Shown here in pieces: positions 30,115-40,321 of a stretch of 64,000 nt of DNA. Position 1 is the first letter of the stretch. Each line of letters opens with the position of its first letter. The translations under genes were made by a program, and so were the position numbers. Under the pieces are notes generated by a model. That model saw nothing but the letters and a program-made list of their open reading frames with translations. It was not told where the DNA came from and did no database searches. Source of the DNA: Actinoplanes sp. TBRC 11911 (lineage in GTDB: Bacteria > Actinomycetota > Actinomycetes > Mycobacteriales > Micromonosporaceae); contig NZ_JABBNC010000040.1 in assembly GCF_012933445.1 (NCBI RefSeq), positions 1-64,000 of the forward strand, given 5' to 3'.

Positions 30115-31308
30115 GTGCTGAAGGTGGGACTGACCGGCGGGATCGGGGCGGGCAAAAGCGAGGTCGCGCGACGGCTGGCCCATCACGGTGCGGTGATCAT
30201 CGATGCCGACGTGCTGTCCCGCGAGGTCGTGGCCCCCGGAACGCCCGGCCTGGACGAGATCGTCGAGGCGTTCGGCCCTGCGGTGCTCACCGCCGACGGC
30301 GCGCTCGACCGACCGGCCCTGGGCGCCAAGGTCTTCGGCGACGACGAGGCCCGGCGCCGCCTCGAAAAGATCGTCCACCCGCGGGTACGGGCCCGGACCG
30401 CCGAGCTGACCCGCACGGCGCCCCACGACGCGATCGTGGTCAACGACGTGCCGCTGCTGGTCGAGACGGGACTGGCACCGGCGTACCACCTGGTCATCGT
30501 GGTGGAAGCGGCACCCGACGCGCGCATCGCCCGGCTGGTCGCCACCCGCGGCATGACCGAGGCCCAGGCCGCCGCCCGGATTGCCGCCCAGGCCGACGAC
30601 GCCGCCCGGCACGCCGCCGCCGACATGCTGCTGCCCAACGAAGGCGACCTCGACGACCTGCACGCCCAGGTCGACGCCCTGTTCCGCGACCGCCTGCGCC
30701 CGTTCGAGGCCAACGTCCGGCACGGCCTGTCCGCCCCCATCGACAGCCACCTGCGCATCGTCGGCCCCGACCCGTCCTGGCCCGCCGAGGCGTCCCGCCT
30801 GATCGCGCGCATCGAGCACGCGTTGCGCGCCCACCCGGACGCGCACGCCCACCACATCGGCTCCACGGCGGTCCCCGGCCTGCCCGCGAAGGACATCATC
30901 GACCTGATGCTGGGCGTCCGCACCCTGACCGCGGCCGACGCCCTGGCCGACCTCCTGGTCTCGGCCGGCTTCCCGCGCCGCCCCGGCGAGTGGGCCGACA
31001 ACGCCCGCGGCATCCCCGGCGAGACGTGGCCGAAGCGCATGCACGGCAACGCCGACCCGGCCCGCCCGGTAAACCTGCACGTCCGCGTGATCGGCTCCCC
31101 GGGCTGGCGTTTCGCCCTGCTGATGCGCGACCACCTGCGCGCGGCCCCCGACGCGCGCGAGGGTTACGCCGCCGCGAAGGCCGCCCTGGTCGCCCGCCTG
31201 GGCGACGACCGCTTCGCCTACGCCGACGCGAAGGAGCCGTGGTTCGACGAGGAGGCCCGCGCGGCCGACGACTGGGCCGAGCAGACGGGCTGGCAGCCAG
31301 ACCTTTAA
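30115..31308 (+). CDS. coaE: dephospho-CoA kinase fused to GrpB/UPF0157 domain
   Basis: A 397-aa two-domain protein. Residues 1-200 are CoaE, the last step of coenzyme A synthesis (ATP-dependent 3'-phosphorylation of dephospho-CoA): P-loop GLTGGIGAGKS, IIDADVLSREVV and VVNDVPLLVETGL are seen. Residues 210-395 are a GrpB (UPF0157) nucleotidyltransferase-like domain (HHIGSTAVPGLPAKDIIDLMLGV). The same fusion is known in mycobacterial CoaE, where the C-terminal part aids folding or regulation; its own activity is unproven. GTG start, leaderless, after the rpsA terminator. Confidence 0.95.
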   Translation: MLKVGLTGGIGAGKSEVARRLAHHGAVIIDADVLSREVVAPGTPGLDEIVEAFGPAVLTADGALDRPALGAKVFGDDEARRRLEKIVHPRVRARTAELTRTAPHDAIVVNDVPLLVETGLAPAYHLVIVVEAAPDARIARLVATRGMTEAQAAARIAAQADDAARHAAADMLLPNEGDLDDLHAQVDALFRDRLRPFEANVRHGLSAPIDSHLRIVGPDPSWPAEASRLIARIEHALRAHPDAHAHHIGSTAVPGLPAKDIIDLMLGVRTLTAADALADLLVSAGFPRRPGEWADNARGIPGETWPKRMHGNADPARPVNLHVRVIGSPGWRFALLMRDHLRAAPDAREGYAAAKAALVARLGDDRFAYADAKEPWFDEEARAADDWAEQTGWQPDL

Positions 31309-32017
31309 ACCGCCGCCCGGGTACGCCGAGGCCCAGCCCCCACCCGCACCACCCACCGACCCCGCCTTCGGCGGCTGCCGCCGCGACCAGCTGCACCCGC
31401 ACGCCACTGCCGCGCCCGCCGGGCGCAGAGCCGGACCTCGCGCTCGCCAGTCGGGGGTGAAAAGCGTCCGCGCGGTTGTCGCACGTGTCCGTTCGGCACG
31501 CCGAAGCCCAGCCCCACCGGCACCCACCCGCCGACCCCGCCTCCGGCGGCTGCCGCGACGAGCTGCGCCCGGCCATCCTGCATCATCCGGTTGGCGGTTG
31601 GCGGTTGGCGGCTGCACCCACGTGCCATTGGCGCCGCGATGCACCGAGCCCCGCCTCACGCGCGCCCGGCCTTCGGCTGCGGCGCTGTCGCGCGCGCCAT
31701 CTCGACGGCGGGCCGCGGCGTGACGGCGTACGGGAGCCTTGGGGTTGGGGGTCGCCGAGGCGTACCGGAAATAAGGGACGCTCGCGGCGGCTGCGTCAGC
31801 GCTCAGCGCGACCCAGCGTGGGTGCGGCCTCCAGATGGGCTGGGGCGCATCGACCACGGGCCGGACCGCTGGATCGTGTGGTGATCCGGGGCGGTGCCGG
31901 GTAGCCGCCGCGAGCGGCCTACCTGACCAGGTTAGGCGAGGCCCGCAACGTGGAACAATGCCGTTTACGGGGGCTGATTGTGCACCCTCCGCACGCCCCT
32001 CCGCGTCGGCGCGGGCA
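31309..32017. other. GC-rich gap with imperfect direct repeats
   Basis: No convincing gene lies between coaE and the uvrB promoter. About 70 bp at 31322-31393 recurs at 31498-31569 (shared blocks CCCAGCCCC, GACCCCGCCT and CGGCGGCTGCCG). A more diverged copy lies after the TerC gene at 36372-36425. The copies at 31322 and 36372 both begin just after a gene's stop codon. A tandem GTTGGCG motif is near 31590-31610. Function unknown. Confidence 0.6.
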
Positions 32018-32021
32018 AAAC

Positions 32022-32051
32022 TTGTCGTACCCCCGACGTACGGTTGTTCCC
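32022..32051 (+). promoter_or_regulatory. RecA-independent damage promoter (PafBC type) of uvrB
   Basis: TTGTCGTAC, eight bases, then TACGGT (32039-32044), with the uvrB ATG 7 nt later. It has the same spacing as the polA promoter and fits RecA-NDp (TTGTCRGTG-N8-TANNNT), again giving a leaderless transcript. Confidence 0.75.
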
Positions 32052-34169
<2,118 letters not shown>

Positions 34170-34760
34170 CCCCACCCGCGCCGGCCCCGCCGCCGCGGGT
34201 CGGCCGCACCGGGCACCGGCGCTCTGCCGCACCGGCGCTCTGCCGCGGGCCGGCGCTGGGCGGGTCGGCGCATACGTCTTGGCTTCGTGTGACGCCGGAC
34301 CACGCGGGGTGGCGGCCCCGCTAGGTGGACTCGCCACTCCGCCTGGCGGCCTGACCCCGGCCGGTGGCCTGACCCCGGCCGGTGGCCTGACCCCGGCCGG
34401 TGGCCTGACCCGCCCGGTGGCCTGACCCTGGCCGGTGGCCTGACTCCGCCCGGCGGAACCGACGCCCCGTCCTCGGCCGTCACGGTCACCCCGCACCCAG
34501 GCCGCCGCGACGCCGACCCGCGCCAACGTGCCGGTCTGGCGCTGGCGCGGTGCGGACCTTGGCCGGCGCGGTGCCGTTCTGGCCGACACGGTGCAATCGT
34601 TTCGGGCGCGCGGCCGTCGTGCCAGGCCCGGGCTTGCAACATGCTTCTGGCCAGTGCCCGTCTCATCATTCGGACGCAAACGTCTACATCATGGGCGACC
34701 ATCCGAATAGGACGATCGTTTTGCACGGACAAGCGGCTTTTGTGGCCGTCGTTCGGAGGC
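34170..34760. repeat. gene-free stretch with 18-bp tandem repeats
   Basis: Seven units of GGTGGCCTGACCCCGGCC and variants begin at 34345, 34363, 34381, 34399, 34416, 34434 and 34452. The period is 18 bp except for one 17-bp step that breaks any reading frame. The units abut with no unique spacers, so this is not CRISPR. GC-rich flanks show no gene. Confidence 0.8.
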
Positions 34761-34763
34761 CGA

Positions 34764-34822
34764 TTTCGAGACCTTGGAGAGTTGCGCCCACATACGAGCC
34801 ATAACTCTCCAAGGTCTCGAAA
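34764..34822. repeat. 20-bp perfect inverted repeat (strong hairpin)
   Basis: TTTCGAGACCTTGGAGAGTT (34764-34783) is exactly reverse-complementary to 34803-34822, with a 19-nt loop. AAAT follows the right arm on the plus strand and AAATCGG follows the left arm on the minus strand. It is far less GC-rich than its surroundings. It could be a bidirectional terminator, a small RNA or a mobile-element end. A 14-bp GGCCCGACCGGCAG-type repeat (three copies) follows at 34865-34908. Confidence 0.8.
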
Positions 34823-35182
34823 ATCCCGCTCGACGCCTGCCCAATGGCCGACTCAGCAAGCCAAGGCCCGACCGGCAGGGCCCGACCGGCAGGGCCCGAC
34901 CAGCAAGCCATCAAACTAGCCTCCTAGGATGCACAGGTGCGGGAACCATTCACTCGCGCGAGCCTCCAACCAGCGGAAACCCCCAACCGATGGAGACGAA
35001 TGAAAATCTCATAACTCCCAAAACATCCCCAACACCACAGGGCCTGCCGGGGCCCTCCGGGTAACATGTAATGAGCAACCAGGCGAGCAGCACATGACTC
35101 ACCATTGACAACACATGGAGAGCCACTTCACGCTTTGCCGGGGTGCCCTGCCGCTGAGTCCCGGGATGGGACACAATGGCTA

Positions 35183-35297
35183 GCCGTAGGAGGGGAGTAT
35201 TCCCTCGCGCAGGTCTCGTCAGCACGGAACGCCAACGGTTGGCGAACCCGGGGCCTGCGGTCACCCGCTCACGGGTGGCGGAAGAGACCTCCGACAG
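35183..35297 (+). ncRNA. yybP-ykoY (Mn2+) riboswitch
   Basis: The leader of the TerC-family gene carries conserved landmarks of this aptamer in order: GGGGAGTA (35192-35199), CTCGTCAGCA (35216-35225), a middle GC hairpin, and GAGACC (35284-35289). The flanks 35186-35193 and 35288-35295 can pair as helix P1 with one A-G mismatch. GACCTCCG (35286-35293) on the 3' side is also perfectly complementary to CGGAGGTC (35353-35360), which contains the ribosome-binding site of the next gene. That suggests translational control: metal-bound P1 frees the site. The class is known to sense Mn2+ and to precede TerC/MntP-type exporters. Confidence 0.75.
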
Positions 35298-35364
35298 CCG
35301 CACGTCGCTGTGCCGCCTTCGTTGAGCGGACGCAGCGCCGAACCGTGTCTGCCGGAGGTCCTCG

Positions 35365-36360
35365 TTGAACGTTTCCGCTTGGGTGTGGATCGCCACCCTT
35401 CTCGCCCTGGGCGCCGTGCTCGCCGTCGATCTGCTGATCATCGGCCGGCGCCCGCACGAGCCTTCCATGAAGGAGTCGGGCGGATGGGTCGCGTTTTACA
35501 TCGGTCTCGCCCTGCTGTTCGGGATCGGGCTCTGGACGGTCGCCGACGGACGTTCCGCGGTTGAGTTCTACACCGGCTGGCTCACCGAATACTCATTGAG
35601 CGTCGACAATCTGTTCGTCTTCATGATTATCATGGCCCGGTTCGCGGTGCCGCGGCGTCTGCAGCAGAAGGTCCTGCTCATCGGCATCGTGGCTGCCCTG
35701 GTCATGCGCGGCGCGTTCATCGCCGCCGGCGCCGCCCTCATCGCGCAGTTCTCCTGGGTGTTCTACCTGTTCGGCGCATTCCTGGTCTACACCGCGATCT
35801 CCCTCCTCCGGGAAGGCGAGAACGACGCGGACGACTTCAAGGAAAACATCCTGATCCGCTGGTCGAAGCGCGCGCTCCCGGTGAGTTCCTCATTCGGCGA
35901 CGGAAAGATGACCGTCATCGCCGAAACGGGCAAGCGCCTTTTCACCCCGATGCTCATCGTGATGATCGCCATCGGCACCACCGACCTGCTGTTCGCGCTC
36001 GATTCAATTCCGGCGATCTTCGGCATCACCAAAGAGCCATACCTCGTCTTCACCGCGAACGTCTTCGCCCTGATGGGCCTGCGCCAGCTCTACTTCCTGC
36101 TGGGCGGCCTGCTGGAACGCATGGTCTACCTGAACATCGGCTTGTCCGCGGTCCTGGCATTCATCGGCGTCAAGCTTTTCCTTGAGGCCCTGCACACCAA
36201 CAGCGTCCCGTTCATCAACAACGGCGACGGCGTCCACTGGGCCCCGGAAATCCCGATCTGGCTCTCCTTGCTGGTCATCATCGGCACCCTCGGCATCGCC
36301 ACCGCCGCGAGCATCGCGAAATCCTCCAGAGACCGCAAAAAAGAGCTAGCCCACACCTAA
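35365..36360 (+). CDS. TerC-family membrane protein
   Basis: A 331-aa integral membrane protein of the TerC/Alx family, with about eight or nine helices and the signature EYSLSVDNLFVFMIIMARF (about 72-90), whose acidic residues bind metal. A second half repeats the pattern in TPMLIVMIAIGTTDLLFALDSIPAIFGIT, with conserved Asp. Members export Mn2+. The start is TTG 35365, six bases after GGAGG. It stands alone behind the riboswitch and faces typA. Confidence 0.93.
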   Translation: MNVSAWVWIATLLALGAVLAVDLLIIGRRPHEPSMKESGGWVAFYIGLALLFGIGLWTVADGRSAVEFYTGWLTEYSLSVDNLFVFMIIMARFAVPRRLQQKVLLIGIVAALVMRGAFIAAGAALIAQFSWVFYLFGAFLVYTAISLLREGENDADDFKENILIRWSKRALPVSSSFGDGKMTVIAETGKRLFTPMLIVMIAIGTTDLLFALDSIPAIFGITKEPYLVFTANVFALMGLRQLYFLLGGLLERMVYLNIGLSAVLAFIGVKLFLEALHTNSVPFINNGDGVHWAPEIPIWLSLLVIIGTLGIATAASIAKSSRDRKKELAHT

Positions 36361-36539
36361 AAACCATTCCCCGGTACGCCTCGACACCCACCCAACCGCA
36401 CCACCACCACTCGCCTCCGGCGCTGCCGCCGCGACCTGACTCGCGGCGCCCGCTCCGTGCCGCGCGCCCCGGCCGGTTCAGGGGCCAGACTTAAACCGGG
36501 ATTCCACACACCCGTGCCAGGCATGGGCAAGCACGACGC

Positions 36540-36815
36540 GCAGTGTGTGGGTAGCCCTGACGCTCGGGGCGGCGCAGATCCCCACACCCTGGGCGTGAGG
36601 CGCGGGGTGTGGGCAGCGGTAACGCTCGGGGTGGCGCAGGTCCCCACAGCCCGGGCGTGAGGCGCGGGGTGTGGGCAGCGGTAACGCTCGGGGCGGCGCA
36701 GGTCCCCACAGCCCGGGCGTGAGGCGCGGGGTGTGGGCAGCGGTAACGCTCGGGGCGGCGCAAGTCCCCACACCCTGGGCGTGAGGCGCGGGGTGTGGGG
36801 AGGCGCTTTGCGGGG
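36540..36815. repeat. 62-bp tandem repeat array (copy B)
   Basis: Units start at 36545 (diverged), 36607, 36669, 36731 and 36793 (partial), measured at GTGTGGG, with an exact 62-bp period. Units share GGGGTGTGGG, ACGCTCGGGGCGGCG and CCCCACA with array A at 1-312 at the same spacing, so the two are one family. GGGTGTGGG and CCCACACCC arms can form a 9-bp stem. It lies between the convergent TerC and typA genes and fills most of the 471-bp gap (36361-36831). Confidence 0.9.
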
Positions 36816-36831
36816 CGGGCCCGGAGCGGGG

Positions 36832-38697
36832 TTACTGCGCGTGCTTGCGCCGGGCCGCCTGGCGGCCGCGGGTCTGCTGGTCGAGGATGACCTTGCGGAT
36901 GCGGATCGCGACCGGGGTCACCTCGACGCACTCGTCCTCGCGGCAGAACTCCAGGGCCTGCTCCAGGGACAGCTTGCGCGGCGGGATCAGCTTCTCGGTC
37001 TCGTCGGAGGTCGACGCCCGCATGTTCGTGAGCTTCTTCTCCTTGGTGATGTTGACGTCCATGTCGTCGTTGCGGGAGTTCTCGCCGACGATCATGCCCT
37101 CGTACACCTCGGTGGTGGGCTCGACGAACAGCTGGCCGCGCTCCTGCAGGTTGGTCATGGCGAACGGGGTCACCACGCCGGCGCGGTCGGCCACCAGCGA
37201 ACCGTTGTTGCGGGTGCGCAGCTCGCCGAACCACGGCTCGTAGTCCTCGAACAGGTGGTGCATGATGCCGGTGCCGCGGGTCTCGGTGAGGAACTCGGTG
37301 CGGAAGCCGATCAGGCCGCGGGCCGGGACGAGCCACTCCATGCGCAGCCAGCCGGTGCCGTGGTTGATCAGCTGCTCCATGCGGCCCTTGCGGGTGGACA
37401 GGAGCTGGGTGATCGCGCCCATGAACTCGTCCGGCGCGTCGATGGTGAGGCGCTCGACCGGCTCGTAGAGCTTGCCGTCGATGGTCTTGGTGACCACCTG
37501 GGGCTTGCCGACGGTCAGCTCGTACGACTCGCGGCGCATCTGCTCGACCAGGATGGCCAGCGCGAGCTCACCGCGGCCCTGGACCTCCCACGCGTCGGGG
37601 CGGTCCGTGTTGATCACCCGGAGGGAGACGTTGCCGATCAGTTCGCGGTCCAGGCGGTCCTTCACCATGCGGGCGGTGACCTTGCTGCCCTTGGCGCGGC
37701 CGACCAGCGGCGACGTGTTCGTGCCGAGGGTCATCGAGATGGCCGGCTCGTCGACGGTGATCAGGGGCAGCGGGACCGGGTTCTCGGCGTCGGCGAGGGT
37801 CTCGCCGATCATGATCTCGGGGATGCCCGCGACGGCCATGATGTCGCCGGGGCCGGCGCTTTCGGCGGGCTTGCGGTCGAGGCCCTCGGTCAGCAGCAGC
37901 TCGGAGATCCGGACCCGCTCGACCGTGCCGTCGGTGCGGCACCAGGCGACCGTCTGGCCCTTGCGGATCGTGCCCTCGTGCACGCGGCACAGGGCGAGCC
38001 GGCCCAGGAAGGGCGAGGCGTCCAGGTTGACGACGTGCGCCTGCAACGGCGCGTCCTCGTGGTACGTCGGCGCGGGGATGGTCTCGAGGATCGTGGTGAA
38101 CAGGGACTCGAGGTTGTCGCTGTCCTGCGGGACGGTGCCGTCCGCGGGCTGGGTCAGCGACGCGATGCCGTCACGCGCACACGCGTACACGATGGGGAAC
38201 TCGATCTGGGAGTCCTCGGCGTCGAGGTCGAAGAACAGGGCGTAGGTGTCGTCGACGACCTCCTTGATCCGGGCGTCCGGGCGGTCCACCTTGTTGATCA
38301 CCAGGATGATCGGCAGGCGGGCCTGGAGGGCCTTGCGCAGCACGAAGCGGGTCTGTGGGAGCGGCCCCTCGGAGGCGTCGACCAGGAGAACCACCCCGTC
38401 GACCATGGTGAGGCCGCGCTCGACCTCACCGCCGAAGTCGGCGTGGCCGGGGGTGTCGATGATGTTGATGGTCACGGGTTTGCCGTCGACCGGCTGGTAG
38501 CTGATCGCCGTGTTCTTGGCGAGAATGGTGATGCCCTTTTCCCGCTCCAGGTCCATCGAGTCCATGGCACGGTCGGTCATCTCGCCGCGTGCGTGGGACT
38601 GTCCGCCCTGCCGCAGCATGGCGTCGACCAGGGTTGTCTTGCCATGGTCGACGTGAGCGATGATGGCGACGTTGCGGAGGTCGGTGCGGGTCTGCAT
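36832..38697 (-). CDS. typA: translational GTPase TypA/BipA
   Basis: A 621-aa ribosome-associated GTPase. The G domain has G1 AHVDHGKTT, G3 DTPGHADFGGEVER, G4 NKVDRPDA and the T-rich switch I. EF-G-like domains II-V follow, then the BipA-specific C-terminus (RKLSLEQALEFCREDECVEVTPVAIRIRKVIL). It acts in 50S assembly and in stress-dependent translation. The start ATG 38697 places QTRTDLRNVAIIAHVDHGKTT at the N-terminus, as in the family; an upstream in-frame extension of 34 codons looks unconserved. Confidence 0.97.
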   Translation of the reverse strand: MQTRTDLRNVAIIAHVDHGKTTLVDAMLRQGGQSHARGEMTDRAMDSMDLEREKGITILAKNTAISYQPVDGKPVTINIIDTPGHADFGGEVERGLTMVDGVVLLVDASEGPLPQTRFVLRKALQARLPIILVINKVDRPDARIKEVVDDTYALFFDLDAEDSQIEFPIVYACARDGIASLTQPADGTVPQDSDNLESLFTTILETIPAPTYHEDAPLQAHVVNLDASPFLGRLALCRVHEGTIRKGQTVAWCRTDGTVERVRISELLLTEGLDRKPAESAGPGDIMAVAGIPEIMIGETLADAENPVPLPLITVDEPAISMTLGTNTSPLVGRAKGSKVTARMVKDRLDRELIGNVSLRVINTDRPDAWEVQGRGELALAILVEQMRRESYELTVGKPQVVTKTIDGKLYEPVERLTIDAPDEFMGAITQLLSTRKGRMEQLINHGTGWLRMEWLVPARGLIGFRTEFLTETRGTGIMHHLFEDYEPWFGELRTRNNGSLVADRAGVVTPFAMTNLQERGQLFVEPTTEVYEGMIVGENSRNDDMDVNITKEKKLTNMRASTSDETEKLIPPRKLSLEQALEFCREDECVEVTPVAIRIRKVILDQQTRGRQAARRKHAQ

Positions 38698-38879
38698 ACC
38701 TCTATTGTCCCCGGTCTTCGCGGGGCGCGGCGGGGGAGGGGTCGAAGGCCGGTGGATGCGCCGTTTGTCCGAATCCTCGGGGCACATTAGGGGATGCATG
38801 AGACGAATCTTGGGGCTGCGGAGGCGATTCCCGACCTGTTAGCGTGCGCCCGGTCCACGCGCACGGGGGAAGGAATTCG

Positions 38880-39683
38880 ATGTCCAAAAAGCGGCATTTG
38901 GGATTAGTTGCGCTGGTGGTGCTCTTCGTTGCGGCGGGGTGCGGGGTGGTCGGCGGGAACGCGGCCGGGCAGGTGCAACCCAACTTCGTCGCCGCGTCGC
39001 CGACCGACACCGGCCCGGCGTTCGAGCCGATCACCGATCCGCCGACGACCGAGCCCGCGCCCAAGCCGTCCAGCAGCAAGCCCAAGCCGAAGCCGAGCAA
39101 GACGACGACGAAGCCGACGCCGACCGAGGACCCGAACAACTTCCAGCCGCCGGCCTGCGCACACTACGAGGGCAAGGCGGTCTCCAAGGCGAAGGCCAAG
39201 GCGGCCCTGAACGCCGCGGCGGCCCAGCACTACTGGCCGGGCTCGGCGCCCACGCTGGTCGTCTCCTCGGATCTGGTCCGGGCCATCTCGTGGAACGAGA
39301 GCGGCTGGCAGTCCAACATCGTGAACTGCGACGGCGGGTACGGGCTGATGCAGGTCATGCCGGACACGGTCGACATGATGAACACCCGGTTCGAGAAGAC
39401 GTACGACTCGCACGTCTATCAGCAGAACGCGGAGATCGGGGCGAACTACCTGGCGTGGCTGACCCGCAACATCGGCGACAATCACTTCGGCGGGGATTAC
39501 AGCCTGAGCACCTCGAAGTGCAAGTCGACCACGTCGTGGTGCCTGCTCAACGCCGTGATCGCCGCGTACCACGCCGGGGTGGGCACGATCGACTCGGCCG
39601 CGAGCAGCAAGAAGCTGCCAGCCACCGATTACGTGTACGTCGTACGGTCGCTGATGTCCTCGTGTTATTGCGACAGGTACTGA
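38880..39683 (+). CDS. secreted lytic transglycosylase-like lipoprotein
   Basis: A 267-aa exported protein. The signal peptide ends VAAGC with Cys21 as lipobox cysteine. A Pro/Lys/Thr-rich linker (about 55-90) follows, as in cell-wall spanning proteins. The C-terminal SLT/goose-lysozyme-like domain holds the catalytic glutamate in RAISWNESGWQSN (about residue 141) and the GGYGLMQVMPDT motif. It would cleave the glycan strands of peptidoglycan. GGGGGAAGGA precedes ATG 38880. Confidence 0.9.
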   Translation: MSKKRHLGLVALVVLFVAAGCGVVGGNAAGQVQPNFVAASPTDTGPAFEPITDPPTTEPAPKPSSSKPKPKPSKTTTKPTPTEDPNNFQPPACAHYEGKAVSKAKAKAALNAAAAQHYWPGSAPTLVVSSDLVRAISWNESGWQSNIVNCDGGYGLMQVMPDTVDMMNTRFEKTYDSHVYQQNAEIGANYLAWLTRNIGDNHFGGDYSLSTSKCKSTTSWCLLNAVIAAYHAGVGTIDSAASSKKLPATDYVYVVRSLMSSCYCDRY

Positions 39684-39770
39684 CGCGCTACACTTGCGAT
39701 ACCCCGGGATGAGTGCGCGTGCTCGCGCTGTAGTAATCTCTCGGGGTTGTCTTGTGTTGATGATGCTGGC

Positions 39771-39814
39771 GAGCTGCACCGGACTTGCTAGGAAACCGGA
39801 AGCTTGTGCAGCTC
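39771..39814 (+). promoter_or_regulatory. hairpin in the leader of the L11 paralog
   Basis: GAGCTGCAC (39771-39779) pairs perfectly with GTGCAGCTC (39806-39814) around a 26-nt loop. AAGGAG (39820-39825) begins six bases later, ten bases before the start codon. A stem this close to the ribosome-binding site is a plausible translational control element. No ligand is known. Confidence 0.5.
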
Positions 39815-39834
39815 ACCCTAAGGAGCCCTACGCA

Positions 39835-40257
39835 ATGCCGCCCAAGAAGAAGACCCATGAGGTAACCCTCGCGCTTGAGGCGGGTAACGCCGCGATGGTC
39901 GACCTCGGCAAGATGCTTGGTCCGACCGGGGCCAACATGCGTGCTGTCAAGGTCGAGTACGACGAGGCGACGTCGAAGAACCGCGGCGAGATCATTCCGG
40001 TCATCGTCTCGGTCTACGAGGACCGCAGCCACTCGCTGACCTACAAGACGCCGCCGACCAGCTTCCTGATCCGCAAGGCTCTGGGCATCCAGTCGGGCGC
40101 GTCCAACCCGCTGACCCAGACGGTGGGCACGCTCAGCCAGCAGCAGGTCAAGGAAATCGCCGAGCGCAAGCTTCCCGACCTCAACGCGAACGACTTGGAC
40201 GCCGCGATCAAGGTCGTCTCCGGCACCGCCCGTTCCATGGGTGTCAAGGTCGCCTGA
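39835..40257 (+). CDS. divergent ribosomal protein L11 paralog
   Basis: A 140-aa protein, the full length of L11. The C-terminal rRNA-binding domain is well kept (YEDRS, KTPPTSFLIRKALG, QVKEIAERKLPDLNANDLDAA, GTARSMGVKV). The N-terminal domain is not. Where L11 has the proline loop NPSPPVGPALGQQGVNI, this has AMVDLGKMLGPTGANM, one residue shorter and without the prolines that contact thiostrepton and the GTPase centre. The usual rplK lies in the secE-nusG-rplKA cluster, which is not here, so this is an extra copy or a specialised paralog. ATG 39835 follows AAGGAG. Replacement of L11 under stress or thiopeptide attack is inference. Confidence 0.85.
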   Translation: MPPKKKTHEVTLALEAGNAAMVDLGKMLGPTGANMRAVKVEYDEATSKNRGEIIPVIVSVYEDRSHSLTYKTPPTSFLIRKALGIQSGASNPLTQTVGTLSQQQVKEIAERKLPDLNANDLDAAIKVVSGTARSMGVKVA

Positions 40258-40270
40258 CAAAAAGCGTCGA

Positions 40271-40302
40271 AAAGGCGGGCCCTCGAAAGAGGGCCCGCCT
40301 TT
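40271..40302. terminator. bidirectional terminator
   Basis: A perfect 14-bp stem, AAAGGCGGGCCCTC (40271-40284) and GAGGGCCCGCCTTT (40289-40302), closed by a GAAA tetraloop, with A runs on one side and T runs on the other. It serves both the L11 paralog and the convergent ClpP-like gene. Confidence 0.92.
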
Positions 40303-40321
40303 CGCATCAAAACCGGGAAGA

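Noticed and set aside
34345..34470. Short repeats considered as a CRISPR array
   Set aside because: Units abut directly with no unique spacers and no cas genes are nearby.
39694..39834. N-terminal extension of the L11 paralog by 47 codons
   Set aside because: The extra codons have no L11 similarity, cross a hairpin and lack a ribosome-binding site, whereas AAGGAG precedes ATG 39835.
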